Part shown: in pieces, positions 25,842 through 34,378 of the stretch | Layout of the letters: the number at the start of each line of letters is the position of its first letter | Numbering within the stretch: position 1 is the first letter of the stretch | Assembly (NCBI RefSeq): GCF_033343995.1 | Contig: NZ_CP137573.1 | Span: 4,621,001 to 4,685,000 of the forward strand | Reading direction: 5' to 3' | From: Streptomyces sp. HUAS YS2 | GTDB taxonomy: Bacteria > Actinomycetota > Actinomycetes > Streptomycetales > Streptomycetaceae | Length of the DNA: 64,000 nt | Program-made: the position numbers and the translations under genes | Notes under the pieces: model-generated | What the model was told of the DNA's origin: nothing | Seen by the model: only the letters and a program-made list of their open reading frames with translations | The model's database searches: none

Positions 25842-26732
25842 ATGGCGTGCGAACAGTGCGGGAGCGGACGGCGTGGTCCGCTGCCGGGGATGGTGTGCCC
25901 GGAGTGCGCCGCCGCGGGATCCTCCTCCCGGCGGCGGCCCGCGAAGGGAGCCGCGCTCCTGGCCGCGGGCGTGGTGGCGATGACCCTGGTGGCGGTCACG
26001 GTCGTGGTGCTGGGCCGGGGCGACGGCGCGCAGCCGGCGGCGGTCGCGGCGGGCCGGCCCGGGGCCGGGCCGGGGGACGGGCCGGTCCGCGCGATCCCGA
26101 CCCGGATCACGCCCACGGAGTTCCCGACGGAGGAGGAGACCGAGCCGGAGTCGTCCGGCCCGTCCACCTCACGGACACCGACGCCGACGCGGCTGCCGAC
26201 TCCGTCCGCCCGGCCCTCGGCCTCGCGGCCGCCGACGTACGAGTCGTGGGCGGGCCCCGGCTGCGCGGGTGGCGGCGAGTACCGCGAGTACGGCCGGTAC
26301 GCGGACGGCCTGGACGGCTGGTACACGGTGACCCGCGGCGGCTACCGGGGCGGCGGCTGCGACGGCCGCTTCACGGCGCTGCCGATGTCCGGCAGCGCGA
26401 CGGAGGACCACGACAACGCGGCCACGTGGACGTGGCACGTCGGCGCCCCGTCCACCCGCTGCGCGCTCGCCGTCCACGTACCGTCGCCGCCCCGCCCGCA
26501 GGACGCGGCCGGCGACCCGTCGGTGTACCAGGTGCTCGCGGACGGCGTCCCGTACGCGACGTTCAGCGTCGACCAGACCGCGCACCACGGCCGGTTGCTG
26601 ACCACGGCGGCGTACCCGCTGCGGGGCGACACCTTCACGGTCCGGCTCGTCGACCGCGGCCGGGACTGGGGCTCGGCGGAGTGGGAGGGCGCGCATCACG
26701 GGGCGGGGCAGATGCGCCTGACCTGCCGATGA
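25842..26732 (+). CDS. membrane-anchored protein with N-terminal zinc ribbon
   Basis: 296 residues. The N-terminus has two CxxC pairs (CEQCG and CPECA) forming a small zinc ribbon, then a transmembrane helix near residues 40-65, then a Pro/Thr/Ser-rich linker to about 135. The extracellular C-terminal domain (GWYTVTRGGYRGGGCDGRF) has cysteines that could form disulfides and a pattern like a beta-sandwich binding domain. The function is unknown. It overlaps the ATP-grasp gene by 4 bp (ATGA), so they are co-translated. Confidence 0.75.
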   Translation: MACEQCGSGRRGPLPGMVCPECAAAGSSSRRRPAKGAALLAAGVVAMTLVAVTVVVLGRGDGAQPAAVAAGRPGAGPGDGPVRAIPTRITPTEFPTEEETEPESSGPSTSRTPTPTRLPTPSARPSASRPPTYESWAGPGCAGGGEYREYGRYADGLDGWYTVTRGGYRGGGCDGRFTALPMSGSATEDHDNAATWTWHVGAPSTRCALAVHVPSPPRPQDAAGDPSVYQVLADGVPYATFSVDQTAHHGRLLTTAAYPLRGDTFTVRLVDRGRDWGSAEWEGAHHGAGQMRLTCR

Positions 26733-27502
26733 GCGACCCCGGCTTTCTCGCGGTGACGCCGCATGCCGGCCCGACGCGGGACCTCCTCGCGGCGGCGGCG
26801 CGGCGACGCGGCATGGACATCGTGGAACTGGTGGCTCCGGGCACGGCGGTCGCGCTGCGGGACCGCCCGGGCGGCCACTTCTACGGCGGCCCGGGCCTCG
26901 GCGCGGCCGTGGCGGACGACCTGGGCGTGGCACTGCTCGAACCGACGGACGACTGGCTGCCCGGGCTGGGGCGGGAGTTCACCCGGCGGACGATCCACGC
27001 GACGACGCTCGGCGAGGCCCGCGGCCTGGAGGGGCCGGTGTTCGTCAAACCCCCGCGGGACAAGACGTTCCCGGCAGCGGTGTACGGGTCGGGCGAGGAA
27101 CTGCCGGACGGTCCGGACGGGCCGGACGAACTGCCGATCCTGGTCAGCGAAGTGGTGGACTGGGCGGCGGAGTTCCGCCTGTTCGTGCTGGACGGGGAGA
27201 TCCGTACCGGCGCGCAGTACGCGACGTACGGGCACCTGGAGGTGGGCCCGCTGCCGCACCCCGTCCAGGACTTCGCCTCGCACCTCCTGGCCGAGCACGG
27301 GGACGGGCTGCCGAGCGCGGTGGTCGTGGACGTCGGCCTGGTGGACGGAGCGTGGGCGGTCGTGGAGGCCAACATGCCCTGGTTCAGCACGGTGTACGCG
27401 GCGGATCCGGCGAGGGCCCTGGAGGTGACGCTGCGTGCGGCGGGCCCGCGGGCGGCGGTGCGGGAGCGGGACAGGAAATTCGTCCGCACACCCACAGCAT
27501 GA
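26729..27502 (+). CDS. ATP-grasp domain protein (DUF4343-like)
   Basis: 257-residue ATP-grasp-fold protein. Features are a VFVKPPRDKTFPA phosphate-binding lysine segment, VSEVVDWAAEFRLFVLDG, and a late V-V-E-A-N-M-P-W-F with the metal-binding E/N pair. Such proteins ligate carboxylates to amines or thiols using ATP; the substrate is unknown. Translationally coupled to the membrane protein upstream. Confidence 0.8.
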   Translation: MSDPGFLAVTPHAGPTRDLLAAAARRRGMDIVELVAPGTAVALRDRPGGHFYGGPGLGAAVADDLGVALLEPTDDWLPGLGREFTRRTIHATTLGEARGLEGPVFVKPPRDKTFPAAVYGSGEELPDGPDGPDELPILVSEVVDWAAEFRLFVLDGEIRTGAQYATYGHLEVGPLPHPVQDFASHLLAEHGDGLPSAVVVDVGLVDGAWAVVEANMPWFSTVYAADPARALEVTLRAAGPRAAVRERDRKFVRTPTA

Positions 27503-27525
27503 TCACGCCGTGCGAAGCTGCGGCC

Positions 27526-28152
27526 ATGACTGTCGAACGTGTCGAACCTGTCGAATCTGCCGAACCCAGTGATTACGTCAAGCGGTTGCCGATCGGCGAG
27601 GAGATCCCCCTGCCCGAGGGCGGCATCCCGTTCTGGGAGGTCTTCCCGTACGAGGGGGACATCCGGATCAAGCCGCTGGACGAGCCCGTCCTGCCGGAAC
27701 CGCCGCGCAAGGGCGAGGACGGCGAGGAGTGCCCCGGCTGCGGGGACTGGGAGGGCCCGGTCCTGTGGAGCGACGAGCACTGGAAGCTGCGCGGCTTCAC
27801 CGAGCCGGAGGGCGTACCGGCCCAGGTGATGCTGCTGCCGAAGGCCCACGGAGACCTGGCCGACCTGCCGCCGGAGCGGCTGGCCGAATTCGGCGGGATG
27901 CTCCAGCGCGTGGAGCGGGCCATCATGACCCTGGACGGCATCGCCCGCGTCCACATCAACCGCTACGGCGACGGCGGTTCGCACTTCCACGTCTGGTTCT
28001 TCGCCCGCCCGGCCGGCATGCTCCAACTTCGCGGCACCTGCCTGCCGTTGTGGGGCGACGTCCTCCCGAAGGTCCCGGCGGACGAGTGGCAGCGGACGAA
28101 CCGCCACATCGCCCACGCCCTGGCGACGGAGGGCGGCACGGCGCACGTCTGA
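27526..28152 (+). CDS. HIT-like (histidine triad) domain protein
   Basis: 208 residues. The C-terminal half has GGSHFHVWFFARP, a histidine-triad-like H-x-H motif with the preceding V-H-I-N-R-Y-G strand as in HIT nucleotide hydrolases, and MLLPKAHGDLADLPP earlier. The N-terminal part has a CPGC motif that could bind zinc. Only two of the three triad histidines are obvious, so nucleotide hydrolysis is uncertain. It lies 23 bp after the ATP-grasp gene, probably in the same operon. Confidence 0.75.
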   Translation: MTVERVEPVESAEPSDYVKRLPIGEEIPLPEGGIPFWEVFPYEGDIRIKPLDEPVLPEPPRKGEDGEECPGCGDWEGPVLWSDEHWKLRGFTEPEGVPAQVMLLPKAHGDLADLPPERLAEFGGMLQRVERAIMTLDGIARVHINRYGDGGSHFHVWFFARPAGMLQLRGTCLPLWGDVLPKVPADEWQRTNRHIAHALATEGGTAHV

Positions 28153-28165
28153 TCAGCCCGTGGCC

Positions 28166-28546
28166 TCAGCCCTCTCCGGACCCGGTGCCCCCAGCCGCAC
28201 CGAGCGTCTCCTCGACGGTGATGTCGATGAACCGGTCCTGGTCCGCGGGGGAGAGGGCGGGCTGCGCGGAGTCCCCTTGACCGAGTCGTACGCGTACGTG
28301 CCGGGCGACGACCTCGCGCTGCGGCGCGGGCGTCTCCTTCTTGAGGTCGCTGTAGACCGTCCAGGCCAGGCTCGCGATGCTCACGATGAGCGAGCCCAGC
28401 GAGATCGGGTCCAGGTACTGACCGGGTCGGGCCGTCGCCCCGCGGGTGTGCAGCGCGACCTCCACGTCGGTCGCGAGGTCGGGGCCGTGCGAGGAGGTGA
28501 GACGCTGCGCCGCGGCGCGCGCACCGGCTTCGATCGGGTCGGACAT
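28166..28546 (-). CDS. small membrane protein, partner of CHAT-STAND protein
   Basis: 126 residues with one predicted transmembrane helix around residues 47-66 (G-S-L-I-V-S-I-A-S-L-A-W) between a soluble helical N-terminus (SDPIEAGARAAAQRL) and a basic then acidic C-terminus. Its ATG, with AAGGAGAG upstream, is 43 bp after the end of the CHAT-STAND-TPR gene on the same strand, so the two form an operon. It could be the membrane-acting effector or a cleavage target of the CHAT protease; that is inference. Confidence 0.75.
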   Translation of the reverse strand: MSDPIEAGARAAAQRLTSSHGPDLATDVEVALHTRGATARPGQYLDPISLGSLIVSIASLAWTVYSDLKKETPAPQREVVARHVRVRLGQGDSAQPALSPADQDRFIDITVEETLGAAGGTGSGEG

Positions 28547-28589
28547 GCGGTTCGCTCTCCTTGTAAGGGTCGGGTGGTGAGGGTCGGGG

Positions 28590-31500
28590 TCAGGGGGTGG
28601 CGGTGTCGGTGGGTGGTTCGGCGAGGAGGAAGTCGCGTACTGCGGACGGAAGAGTTCTGCCGGTGACGGCGAGCCAGGTCCGTTCGAGGGCAGCGATGCC
28701 GAGAACATCGGTGAGTTCCGCAAGATGCACCGGGCCCGGCCCGGTGGAGGGGTGCGGGAACTGGTCGAACGTGGTCACGCAACGGACCACCCATTCCAGT
28801 GCCTCCCCGTCTCGATTTCGGATTCCGGCGAGTACACCGAGCTGCCCGTAGCTGCTCGCCGTGGCGGGCCGGTTGCCCAGCTCGCGACTGACGGCGAGGG
28901 ACCGGCGGTACCAGTCCTCGGCCTCGTCGAGCTGTCCGCGTTCCTGGTGGACGATGCCGAGTTGATGGGAGGCCTGGGCCGTGCCGGCCAGATTGCCGAG
29001 CTCGTCGTGGATGGCGAGGGACTGGCGGTACCAGTTCTCCGCCTCGTCGAGTTGCCTGCGTTCCTGGGCCACGATCCCGAGCTGATGGTAGACACCTGCC
29101 GTGCTCGGCCGGTTGCCGAGTTCATCGCTGATGGCGAGGGACTGGCGGTACCAGTCCTCGGCCTCGTCGAGCTGCCCGCGTTCCTGGGCGGAGATGCCGA
29201 GCTGATGGTAGGCGCGGGCGGTACCGAGTCGATCGCCGAGTTCCTTGCAGATGCCGAGGGCCTGGTGGTACCAGTTCTCGGCCTCCTCCAGCTGTCCCCG
29301 CGCATGGGTGACGGTGCCGAGCTGGTGGTAGGACGTGGCCACGTTGGTTCGGTTGCCGAGTTCCTCGTTGATGGTGAGGGACCGGCGGTACCAGTCCTCG
29401 GCCTCGTCCAGTTGCCCGCGTTCCTGGGCGACGATGCCGAGTTGATGGTAGACACCGGCCGCGCCGCTCCGGCTGCCCAGCTCTTCGTCGATGGCGAGGG
29501 ACTGGCGGTACCAGTCCTCGGCCTCGTCCAACTTCCCGCGCTGATGGGCGATGACGCCGAGCTGGTGGTACGTGATGCCCAGGCGCGCCTGTTGCTGAGG
29601 CGTCCCCGACTGCTTGCTCAGGGCGTCCAAGATCTGGCGATAGGTGTGCCCGGCTTTCTCCAACTGGCCCTGCCAGACATGCTGGTTGGCCTGTGCTCCG
29701 ACCAGGAACAGCCACAGTCCGCCGGCCGGCGTGTCCAGGTCGGGCGGAGCACCGTCGGCGGTTTCCAGGACCAGTCGCGCCCGGTCGGCCCAGGCACGGG
29801 CTTCCTCCGCCATTCCCCGCGCGTCCCAGTGCAGATCCAGTGACTCGCCGATGTCCTGAGCCTGGACCCACAGCCCCTGGTCGAGTGCATGGCCGAGCAT
29901 GCTTCCTTGCGTCCGCTGGTGATGGCCGATCAATGCCATGGCGATTGCGGCGTCACCGCTGTTGATCTCCCGCGTCAGCCAGAGGCCGAAAGCGGCATAG
30001 GCGTCGATCATGGCGCGGGTGGCGGCCGTGCGCTGGTCGGCGTAGGCGCCGAGGGCATGGCTGCGCCAGTGTGCGGTGAGGTAGGCGGGCAGAGCGGGGT
30101 GGATGCGGTACATCCGCGCCCCCAGCGGCGTCAGCAGCCCGACCTCGGCCGCGCGATCCAGCACCCCCTGCCACACGGCGGGCGTGTGGCCCCGGAACGG
30201 CTCGGGGACGTCCGCCACGCTGGAGAAAGCGCCCAGGACGTCGGCGTCGGCTACCCCGTGGAGGAGGCTCAGCGCGGTCAGCGCGTGCTGGTCCGCCGCG
30301 GGCAGATGGGTGAAGGAGTACGCGATGCCGGCGGCGAGGGAGGTCGTACGGTCGGCGGTCCCGGTGTCCGTGTCCGGCAGCCGTTCGACGCCCTGGAGGC
30401 CGGCCAGAAGATCCTGGGGGCCGGTGGTGTCGAGATGGGGGAGGACGATCCGCATGCTCAGCGGGTGCCCGTCGAGCCACTCCATCAGTTTCCCGAACGC
30501 CGGCGATTCCCGCCGGGGACGGGCGTCCGGGTAGGGGGCGAGGAGATGATCGGCATACTGCCCGGCCTCCTCGGTGTCCAGGCCGGGCACCCCCAGCCGG
30601 CGCGCCTCGGGGCCGAGCCAGGTCTCCGGGGTGCGGCTGGTGACGACGACGGCGCTGGAGCCGCGGGCGGCGATCCGTGCCAGGAAGTCGCGGAGCGCGT
30701 CCCGCTCCGGCTCCGGCAGGGGCGGGGTGGCCTGCGTGGGGTCGGGCATGGTGTGGACGGACTCGAAGTTGTCCCAGACCAGGAGGAGTCGACGCTCGGT
30801 CAGGACCCGCTCCACCAGCTCCTGGCGCTCCTCGGAGTCGAGCAGCGCGAACTGGGCCCCGAACAGGCGCAGTCCGAGGCCGGTGATCACCCCGCCGAGG
30901 CCGAACGAGGCGACGCCGGGCTCGAAGGAGTGCCATACCACCCCGTCCGGATGCTCCAGGGCGCCGGTGTCGCGCCACCACCGCCCGAACGCCTTGGCCA
31001 GCTCGGTCTTCCCCGTCCCGCCGGGCCCGTGCAGCACCACGACGCGCTGGAGCCGGGCGGCCACGTCCAGCGTGTAGAGCAGGGCGTCCCGGCCGACGAA
31101 CTCCCCGACCGCCTCCAGCGATGTGTCCGGCTCCGCTTCCGGGCCCGTATCGCCGCCCTCGCCGGTGCGGGGCCGCTCGCGGATCTCGTCCAGCATCTCT
31201 TCCAGGGTCGTCCCGACCGGGCGCTCGGTGTGCAGACCCGGGAACCGGACCTCGCTGCGCGAGTACAGCACCGGTACCGTCCAGTCGGCGAGCGGCATCA
31301 GGCCCTTCGGCGACGGCCGCAGGTCCCGCTGGGCGAGGCGCCGGCGCCCGGCGGCCACCGCCTCGGCCACACGGTCGCCGGCGAACAGCCGCTCGTAGAA
31401 CGCGGCCATGAACTCCGCGGCGGCCACGGCGTACACGCTGTAGGCCATCGCCACGACAGCCGCGGTGCCCTCCTGCAGCAGCCGGGTCGCCACCGCCGCC

Positions 31501-32420
31501 TCGACCTGCGAGCCCACGACCGCCGACTGGCACGCGTTGAGGACCACCACCGGCACCTGGGCCGACTTGAGCACGCGCGCCACCTCGTCCGCGGGCACGA
31601 GGTCCGATCCGCCCTCGGGCTTCTCGAAGGCCAGCATTCCCTGAGGCCCTGGCCCCCGGTACATCACGGGCAGCCCCGCGCCGCCGAGCGGCCCCGACGG
31701 TGCGCCGAAGACGCCATGCCCGTCGAAGTGCACGATCTGGAACGGCTCACCCGCCTCCCGCGCGGCGGTCAGCACCCGCTGAAGATGCGCGAGCGTCGGG
31801 GGCCGCAGCACGACCAGATCCACCTGCCCGCGCACCGCCTCCAGCCGGCTCAGCAGCGGGCGGGCGATCATCTGGTAGCCGACGTCCCGAGTTCCCCGCG
31901 GTCTGGAGATGACCATGAGCACGCGCAGCCGCGCTCCCGCGACGGTGAAGACGTCCCCCAGATCGGCCGCCGGCAGGGTGCGCGAGACCGTCGTACGGGA
32001 GTCCAGCGCGAGCGGCGTCGGCCGGCCAGGTTCGGCCATAAGCTCCCACGGCCACCCCAACGGCTCGGCCGCCCCGGACCGCACGACCAGCTCCACCCGA
32101 CCGCCCCGCGCCTCGGCGCGGGCCCGCGCCCGCAGATATGCGTCCCGCGCCGGCCCGGCGCCGAACACGGCCTCGAAGACCTGCTCGCCCCACTCCGGCA
32201 GCCGCCCCGCCACCTGCGAGCCCCGCTCGCCGTACACCCCGAACGGCGCCCGTAAATAGTCCTCGAGATACCAGCGCAGCTCGTCCAGCGCCGCCCGGTC
32301 CAACGGCCAGTCCAGCGCGACCGGTTCGCCCACCCCCTGGGGATACGCCTCGCCCTCGGGCCACGCGAGCAGCGCCACCCGCCCGTCCTCCGCCACGTCC
32401 AGCAGCAACCGCTCCGCCAC
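28590..32420 (-). CDS. CHAT protease - STAND NTPase - TPR protein
   Basis: About 1276 residues. Residues 1-380 hold a CHAT (caspase-like) domain with the catalytic histidine in HFDGHG (231-236) and the cysteine in NACQSA (C297). A STAND/NB-ARC ATPase follows, with Walker A GPGGTGKT near 465 and Walker B LLLVWDNFE near 543. A winged-helix region leads into a C-terminal array of 40-residue TPRs (about 905-1205; DEAEDWYRQSLAI). The architecture fits an NTP-gated protease that is switched on by ligand sensing, as in predicted bacterial conflict/cell-suicide systems. The start is GTG at 32420 with GGGGGTGG upstream; an earlier one at 32495 is possible. Confidence 0.9.
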   Translation of the reverse strand: MAERLLLDVAEDGRVALLAWPEGEAYPQGVGEPVALDWPLDRAALDELRWYLEDYLRAPFGVYGERGSQVAGRLPEWGEQVFEAVFGAGPARDAYLRARARAEARGGRVELVVRSGAAEPLGWPWELMAEPGRPTPLALDSRTTVSRTLPAADLGDVFTVAGARLRVLMVISRPRGTRDVGYQMIARPLLSRLEAVRGQVDLVVLRPPTLAHLQRVLTAAREAGEPFQIVHFDGHGVFGAPSGPLGGAGLPVMYRGPGPQGMLAFEKPEGGSDLVPADEVARVLKSAQVPVVVLNACQSAVVGSQVEAAVATRLLQEGTAAVVAMAYSVYAVAAAEFMAAFYERLFAGDRVAEAVAAGRRRLAQRDLRPSPKGLMPLADWTVPVLYSRSEVRFPGLHTERPVGTTLEEMLDEIRERPRTGEGGDTGPEAEPDTSLEAVGEFVGRDALLYTLDVAARLQRVVVLHGPGGTGKTELAKAFGRWWRDTGALEHPDGVVWHSFEPGVASFGLGGVITGLGLRLFGAQFALLDSEERQELVERVLTERRLLLVWDNFESVHTMPDPTQATPPLPEPERDALRDFLARIAARGSSAVVVTSRTPETWLGPEARRLGVPGLDTEEAGQYADHLLAPYPDARPRRESPAFGKLMEWLDGHPLSMRIVLPHLDTTGPQDLLAGLQGVERLPDTDTGTADRTTSLAAGIAYSFTHLPAADQHALTALSLLHGVADADVLGAFSSVADVPEPFRGHTPAVWQGVLDRAAEVGLLTPLGARMYRIHPALPAYLTAHWRSHALGAYADQRTAATRAMIDAYAAFGLWLTREINSGDAAIAMALIGHHQRTQGSMLGHALDQGLWVQAQDIGESLDLHWDARGMAEEARAWADRARLVLETADGAPPDLDTPAGGLWLFLVGAQANQHVWQGQLEKAGHTYRQILDALSKQSGTPQQQARLGITYHQLGVIAHQRGKLDEAEDWYRQSLAIDEELGSRSGAAGVYHQLGIVAQERGQLDEAEDWYRRSLTINEELGNRTNVATSYHQLGTVTHARGQLEEAENWYHQALGICKELGDRLGTARAYHQLGISAQERGQLDEAEDWYRQSLAISDELGNRPSTAGVYHQLGIVAQERRQLDEAENWYRQSLAIHDELGNLAGTAQASHQLGIVHQERGQLDEAEDWYRRSLAVSRELGNRPATASSYGQLGVLAGIRNRDGEALEWVVRCVTTFDQFPHPSTGPGPVHLAELTDVLGIAALERTWLAVTGRTLPSAVRDFLLAEPPTDTATP
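28861..29580. repeat. six in-register 120-bp coding repeats (TPR)
   Basis: The block GGCGGTACCAGT (with small variations) recurs at 28905, 29025, 29145, 29265, 29385 and 29505, exactly every 120 bp, matching 40-residue TPR units. The DNA copies are much more alike than structure demands, which points to recent duplication or recombination. Confidence 0.9.
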
Positions 32421-32595
32421 GACAACCCACCCCCGCGCTCCTGGCCCCGTGACACAGACGGTAGCGACGCGACGGCGCTCTCCGGGGCAAAACACGCGGA
32501 CTCCGCGCCCCTGTCAGTGACCCCAGGTGATGTCTGCCTGCGCGCCCTGGACGAACCTTGCTGCCGCCGCCCGCGCCCCCGTCAGGTGACGACCG

Positions 32596-33099
32596 CTAGG
32601 CCCACACCGCTTTGACGACGACATGCCCCGCGGCGGCCGCCCGCCCGTAGAACCCCCGCAGGGACTCGTGATACTGGAGATACTCCTGCCGGAACAGCGC
32701 CTCATGCTCCCCGCCGGCACCGAGCCGCGTCCCGGCGACGCTCCACAGCTCGTCGAAGGAGACCTCGGCGAGGAACTCCGCGGCCCGTGACACGTCAGCC
32801 GCATCCATGACCATCAGGGGCGGGTCGTAACGCTCGGCGCCGCCGCCGTACCTCACGGGCCGCCCACCGTAGACCGGCAGCCTCCAGGGCTCGTCCCCCT
32901 CCACCCCGAGCCCCTCGGCCGCGGTGTAGAGCTCGTTGACGGAATCCCACGCCTTGTCGATCGAGTCGGTGACCCCCGCCGCGTACTCCTCGGCATGGAC
33001 CTTCCAGGCCGCCCACATGAACTCGGCCAGCCAGGCGTGATCGTCCCGGATCTCGCCCCCGGCAACCGCACGAAAATGCAGATGAATACTCACAGCCAC
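32596..33099 (-). CDS. DUF1877 family protein
   Basis: 167 residues. The pattern SIHLHFRAV at the start, S-I-D-K-A-W-D-S-V-N-E-L-Y, then Y-D-P-P-L-M-V-M-D-A-A-D-V, and an F-Y-x-R-A-A-A-A-G-H-V-V-V end fits the DUF1877 (YfbM-like) family of small cytoplasmic proteins of unknown role. Either of two nearby GTG codons (33099 or 33093) could be the start; 33099 is used. Single gene. Confidence 0.75.
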   Translation of the reverse strand: MAVSIHLHFRAVAGGEIRDDHAWLAEFMWAAWKVHAEEYAAGVTDSIDKAWDSVNELYTAAEGLGVEGDEPWRLPVYGGRPVRYGGGAERYDPPLMVMDAADVSRAAEFLAEVSFDELWSVAGTRLGAGGEHEALFRQEYLQYHESLRGFYGRAAAAGHVVVKAVWA

Positions 33100-33186
33100 A
33101 CCCCCACCTGGACGGCCCGCCCCTCGGACCACCCGCCCAGACCCTACGCACCCCCACTGAACGCTGGGCCGTGCCGGCTCGGGCCC

Positions 33187-33540
33187 CTACAGCTCGGGCC
33201 AGGTGTGCGGCTCGATGTAAACGTGCTCCCCACGGAAGAACCAGTCCGCCAGATCCGTGAGCCGCTCGATGCACGCGTCGAAGTACTCCGCCGGCTCCGG
33301 CCGGGGGAAGTGGGGGTGCGCCGTCCAGGAGGGAACGTCCGTGGCGACGTGGTAGTACCCCTCCGCCAGCCACCGAGGAAGCTCCTCGGCGCCCTGCGAG
33401 CGTTCACACACGGCGCGCATGGCCTTCTCCAGCCTCGTAAAGCCGTCCCGGTCCCAGACGAGATCGCTTCGCAACCCCAGCAGGAAGCTCCCGGGCTCAG
33501 ACCGGAACTCGTGCTCCAGGGTCTTCAAAGCTTCGTCCAT
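33187..33540 (-). CDS. hypothetical protein, conserved in actinomycetes
   Basis: 117 residues, acidic, rich in Trp/Tyr (ADWFFRGEHVYIEPHTWPEL end) with no recognised motif. The start is uncertain between ATG 33540 and ATG 33549; longer frames run into the tRNA remnant and are unlikely. It is the last chromosomal gene before the attachment site of the integrated element. Confidence 0.65.
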   Translation of the reverse strand: MDEALKTLEHEFRSEPGSFLLGLRSDLVWDRDGFTRLEKAMRAVCERSQGAEELPRWLAEGYYHVATDVPSWTAHPHFPRPEPAEYFDACIERLTDLADWFFRGEHVYIEPHTWPEL

Positions 33541-33665
33541 GCCAGGCATGGTGCCAGGCCACCCAGCCGGCGACGCGCGCCTGCTGATCGGCGCGTGCGG
33601 CACGGCCGTGATCATGCGAAAGGGCCAGCCCGAGGGCACCAAGCCCCTGAACTGGCCCTTGGCCA

Positions 33666-33709
33666 TGTGCCCCCGGCAGGATTCGAACCTGCGACACCCG
33701 CTTTAGGAG
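33666..33709. other. attL: partial tRNA-Arg copy (44-bp core)
   Basis: These 44 bases are identical to 49466-49509. They are the 3' part of tRNA-Arg(CCU) on the minus strand, from the anticodon loop to two bases past the discriminator. Homology stops after CTTTAGGAG, where the acceptor and D-arm should continue. It marks the left junction of the integrated element. Confidence 0.93.
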
Positions 33710-33793
33710 TTCGATCGGGCGCGCTCCCATGCACGTCCACCCGCGCGCCGACGTACCGCTGCCGACCACTCAACGCTGCGCCGGTCCACTGTC

Positions 33794-33816
33794 GTTGATG
33801 TCAGCTGGAGATGTCA
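33794..33816. other. putative integrase arm-type site, left
   Basis: A 23-bp sequence starting GTTGATGTCAGC and ending GATGTCA. It matches 49405-49427 at 20 of 23 positions and in the same orientation. Each contains two copies of GATGTCA. Being just inside each att core, they are likely Int or Xis binding sites. Confidence 0.6.
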
Positions 33817-33976
33817 GGTGGGATGGCTGCATGGCACGCATCGAGGCTGATCCGTAGCTCCAGCCGGATCGGTCAGGCATGGCTATTCCGGGCGCTACGG
33901 GGCCCATGCGGGACGCTACCGGACGGGGGAGGTTGCTGGGGTTGCGGTGCGCGGCTGCTGTACCGCAACGGTTCGC

Positions 33977-34237
33977 TTACTCCGCCGCGTAGGCGCTCGT
34001 GAAGTAGTCGAGCTCCGGATCAGGCGGCCCGCACCGCAGGATCGCGTCCACCGCCGGCCAGACCTCGACCGGTACGGCGTAGCAGTAGAGCATCCAGGCG
34101 TCATCCGCATCCGGCTTGATCACTTCCCGAAGCCGCAGAATCTGCTCGCGTCTGATGGGGTACTTGGTGCGCAGGAACTCGTCCGCCTTGCTGTACCCCT
34201 CCAGGACCCAGACGACCTTCGGTTCTTCAGTAGACAT
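33977..34237 (-). CDS. small hypothetical protein (possibly DUF7683-like)
   Basis: 86 residues: KVVWVLEGYSKADEF, a central helix with R-R-E-Q-I-L-R-L-R, then a DAWMLYCYAVP segment. The pattern recalls DUF7683 proteins (E-G-Y/F near the start and Y-D-C-Y-P-V late), some of which resemble immunity proteins; this is a weak match by eye. The AGGGG before the ATG is very close, so the start is uncertain. First gene inside the left end of the element. Confidence 0.55.
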   Translation of the reverse strand: MSTEEPKVVWVLEGYSKADEFLRTKYPIRREQILRLREVIKPDADDAWMLYCYAVPVEVWPAVDAILRCGPPDPELDYFTSAYAAE

Positions 34238-34378
34238 CCCCTGATCGTATGACCGGGAGAGCTCTGGAGCTCCCCGCAGCACCCGCCGATCTCCGCGCCA
34301 TCTGGCACGGCTGCGACGTCTGGAAGTGGGCAGAGCTAGCGTCCCCCTGGGCGATGCGTCACACGTACCCTCGGCACC

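Noticed and set aside
28861..29580. regular 120-bp repeats resembling an array
   Set aside because: Not CRISPR: no unique spacers, period exactly 120 bp and contiguous with TPR coding sequence.
29889..32255. 788-codon plus-strand frame opposite the CHAT-STAND gene
   Set aside because: Composition typical of antisense GC-rich frames; the minus strand has clear catalytic motifs.
33666..33740. second tRNA-Arg gene
   Set aside because: Only the 3' 42 bases match; the acceptor 5' strand, D-arm and anticodon 5' stem are missing, so it is an attL remnant.
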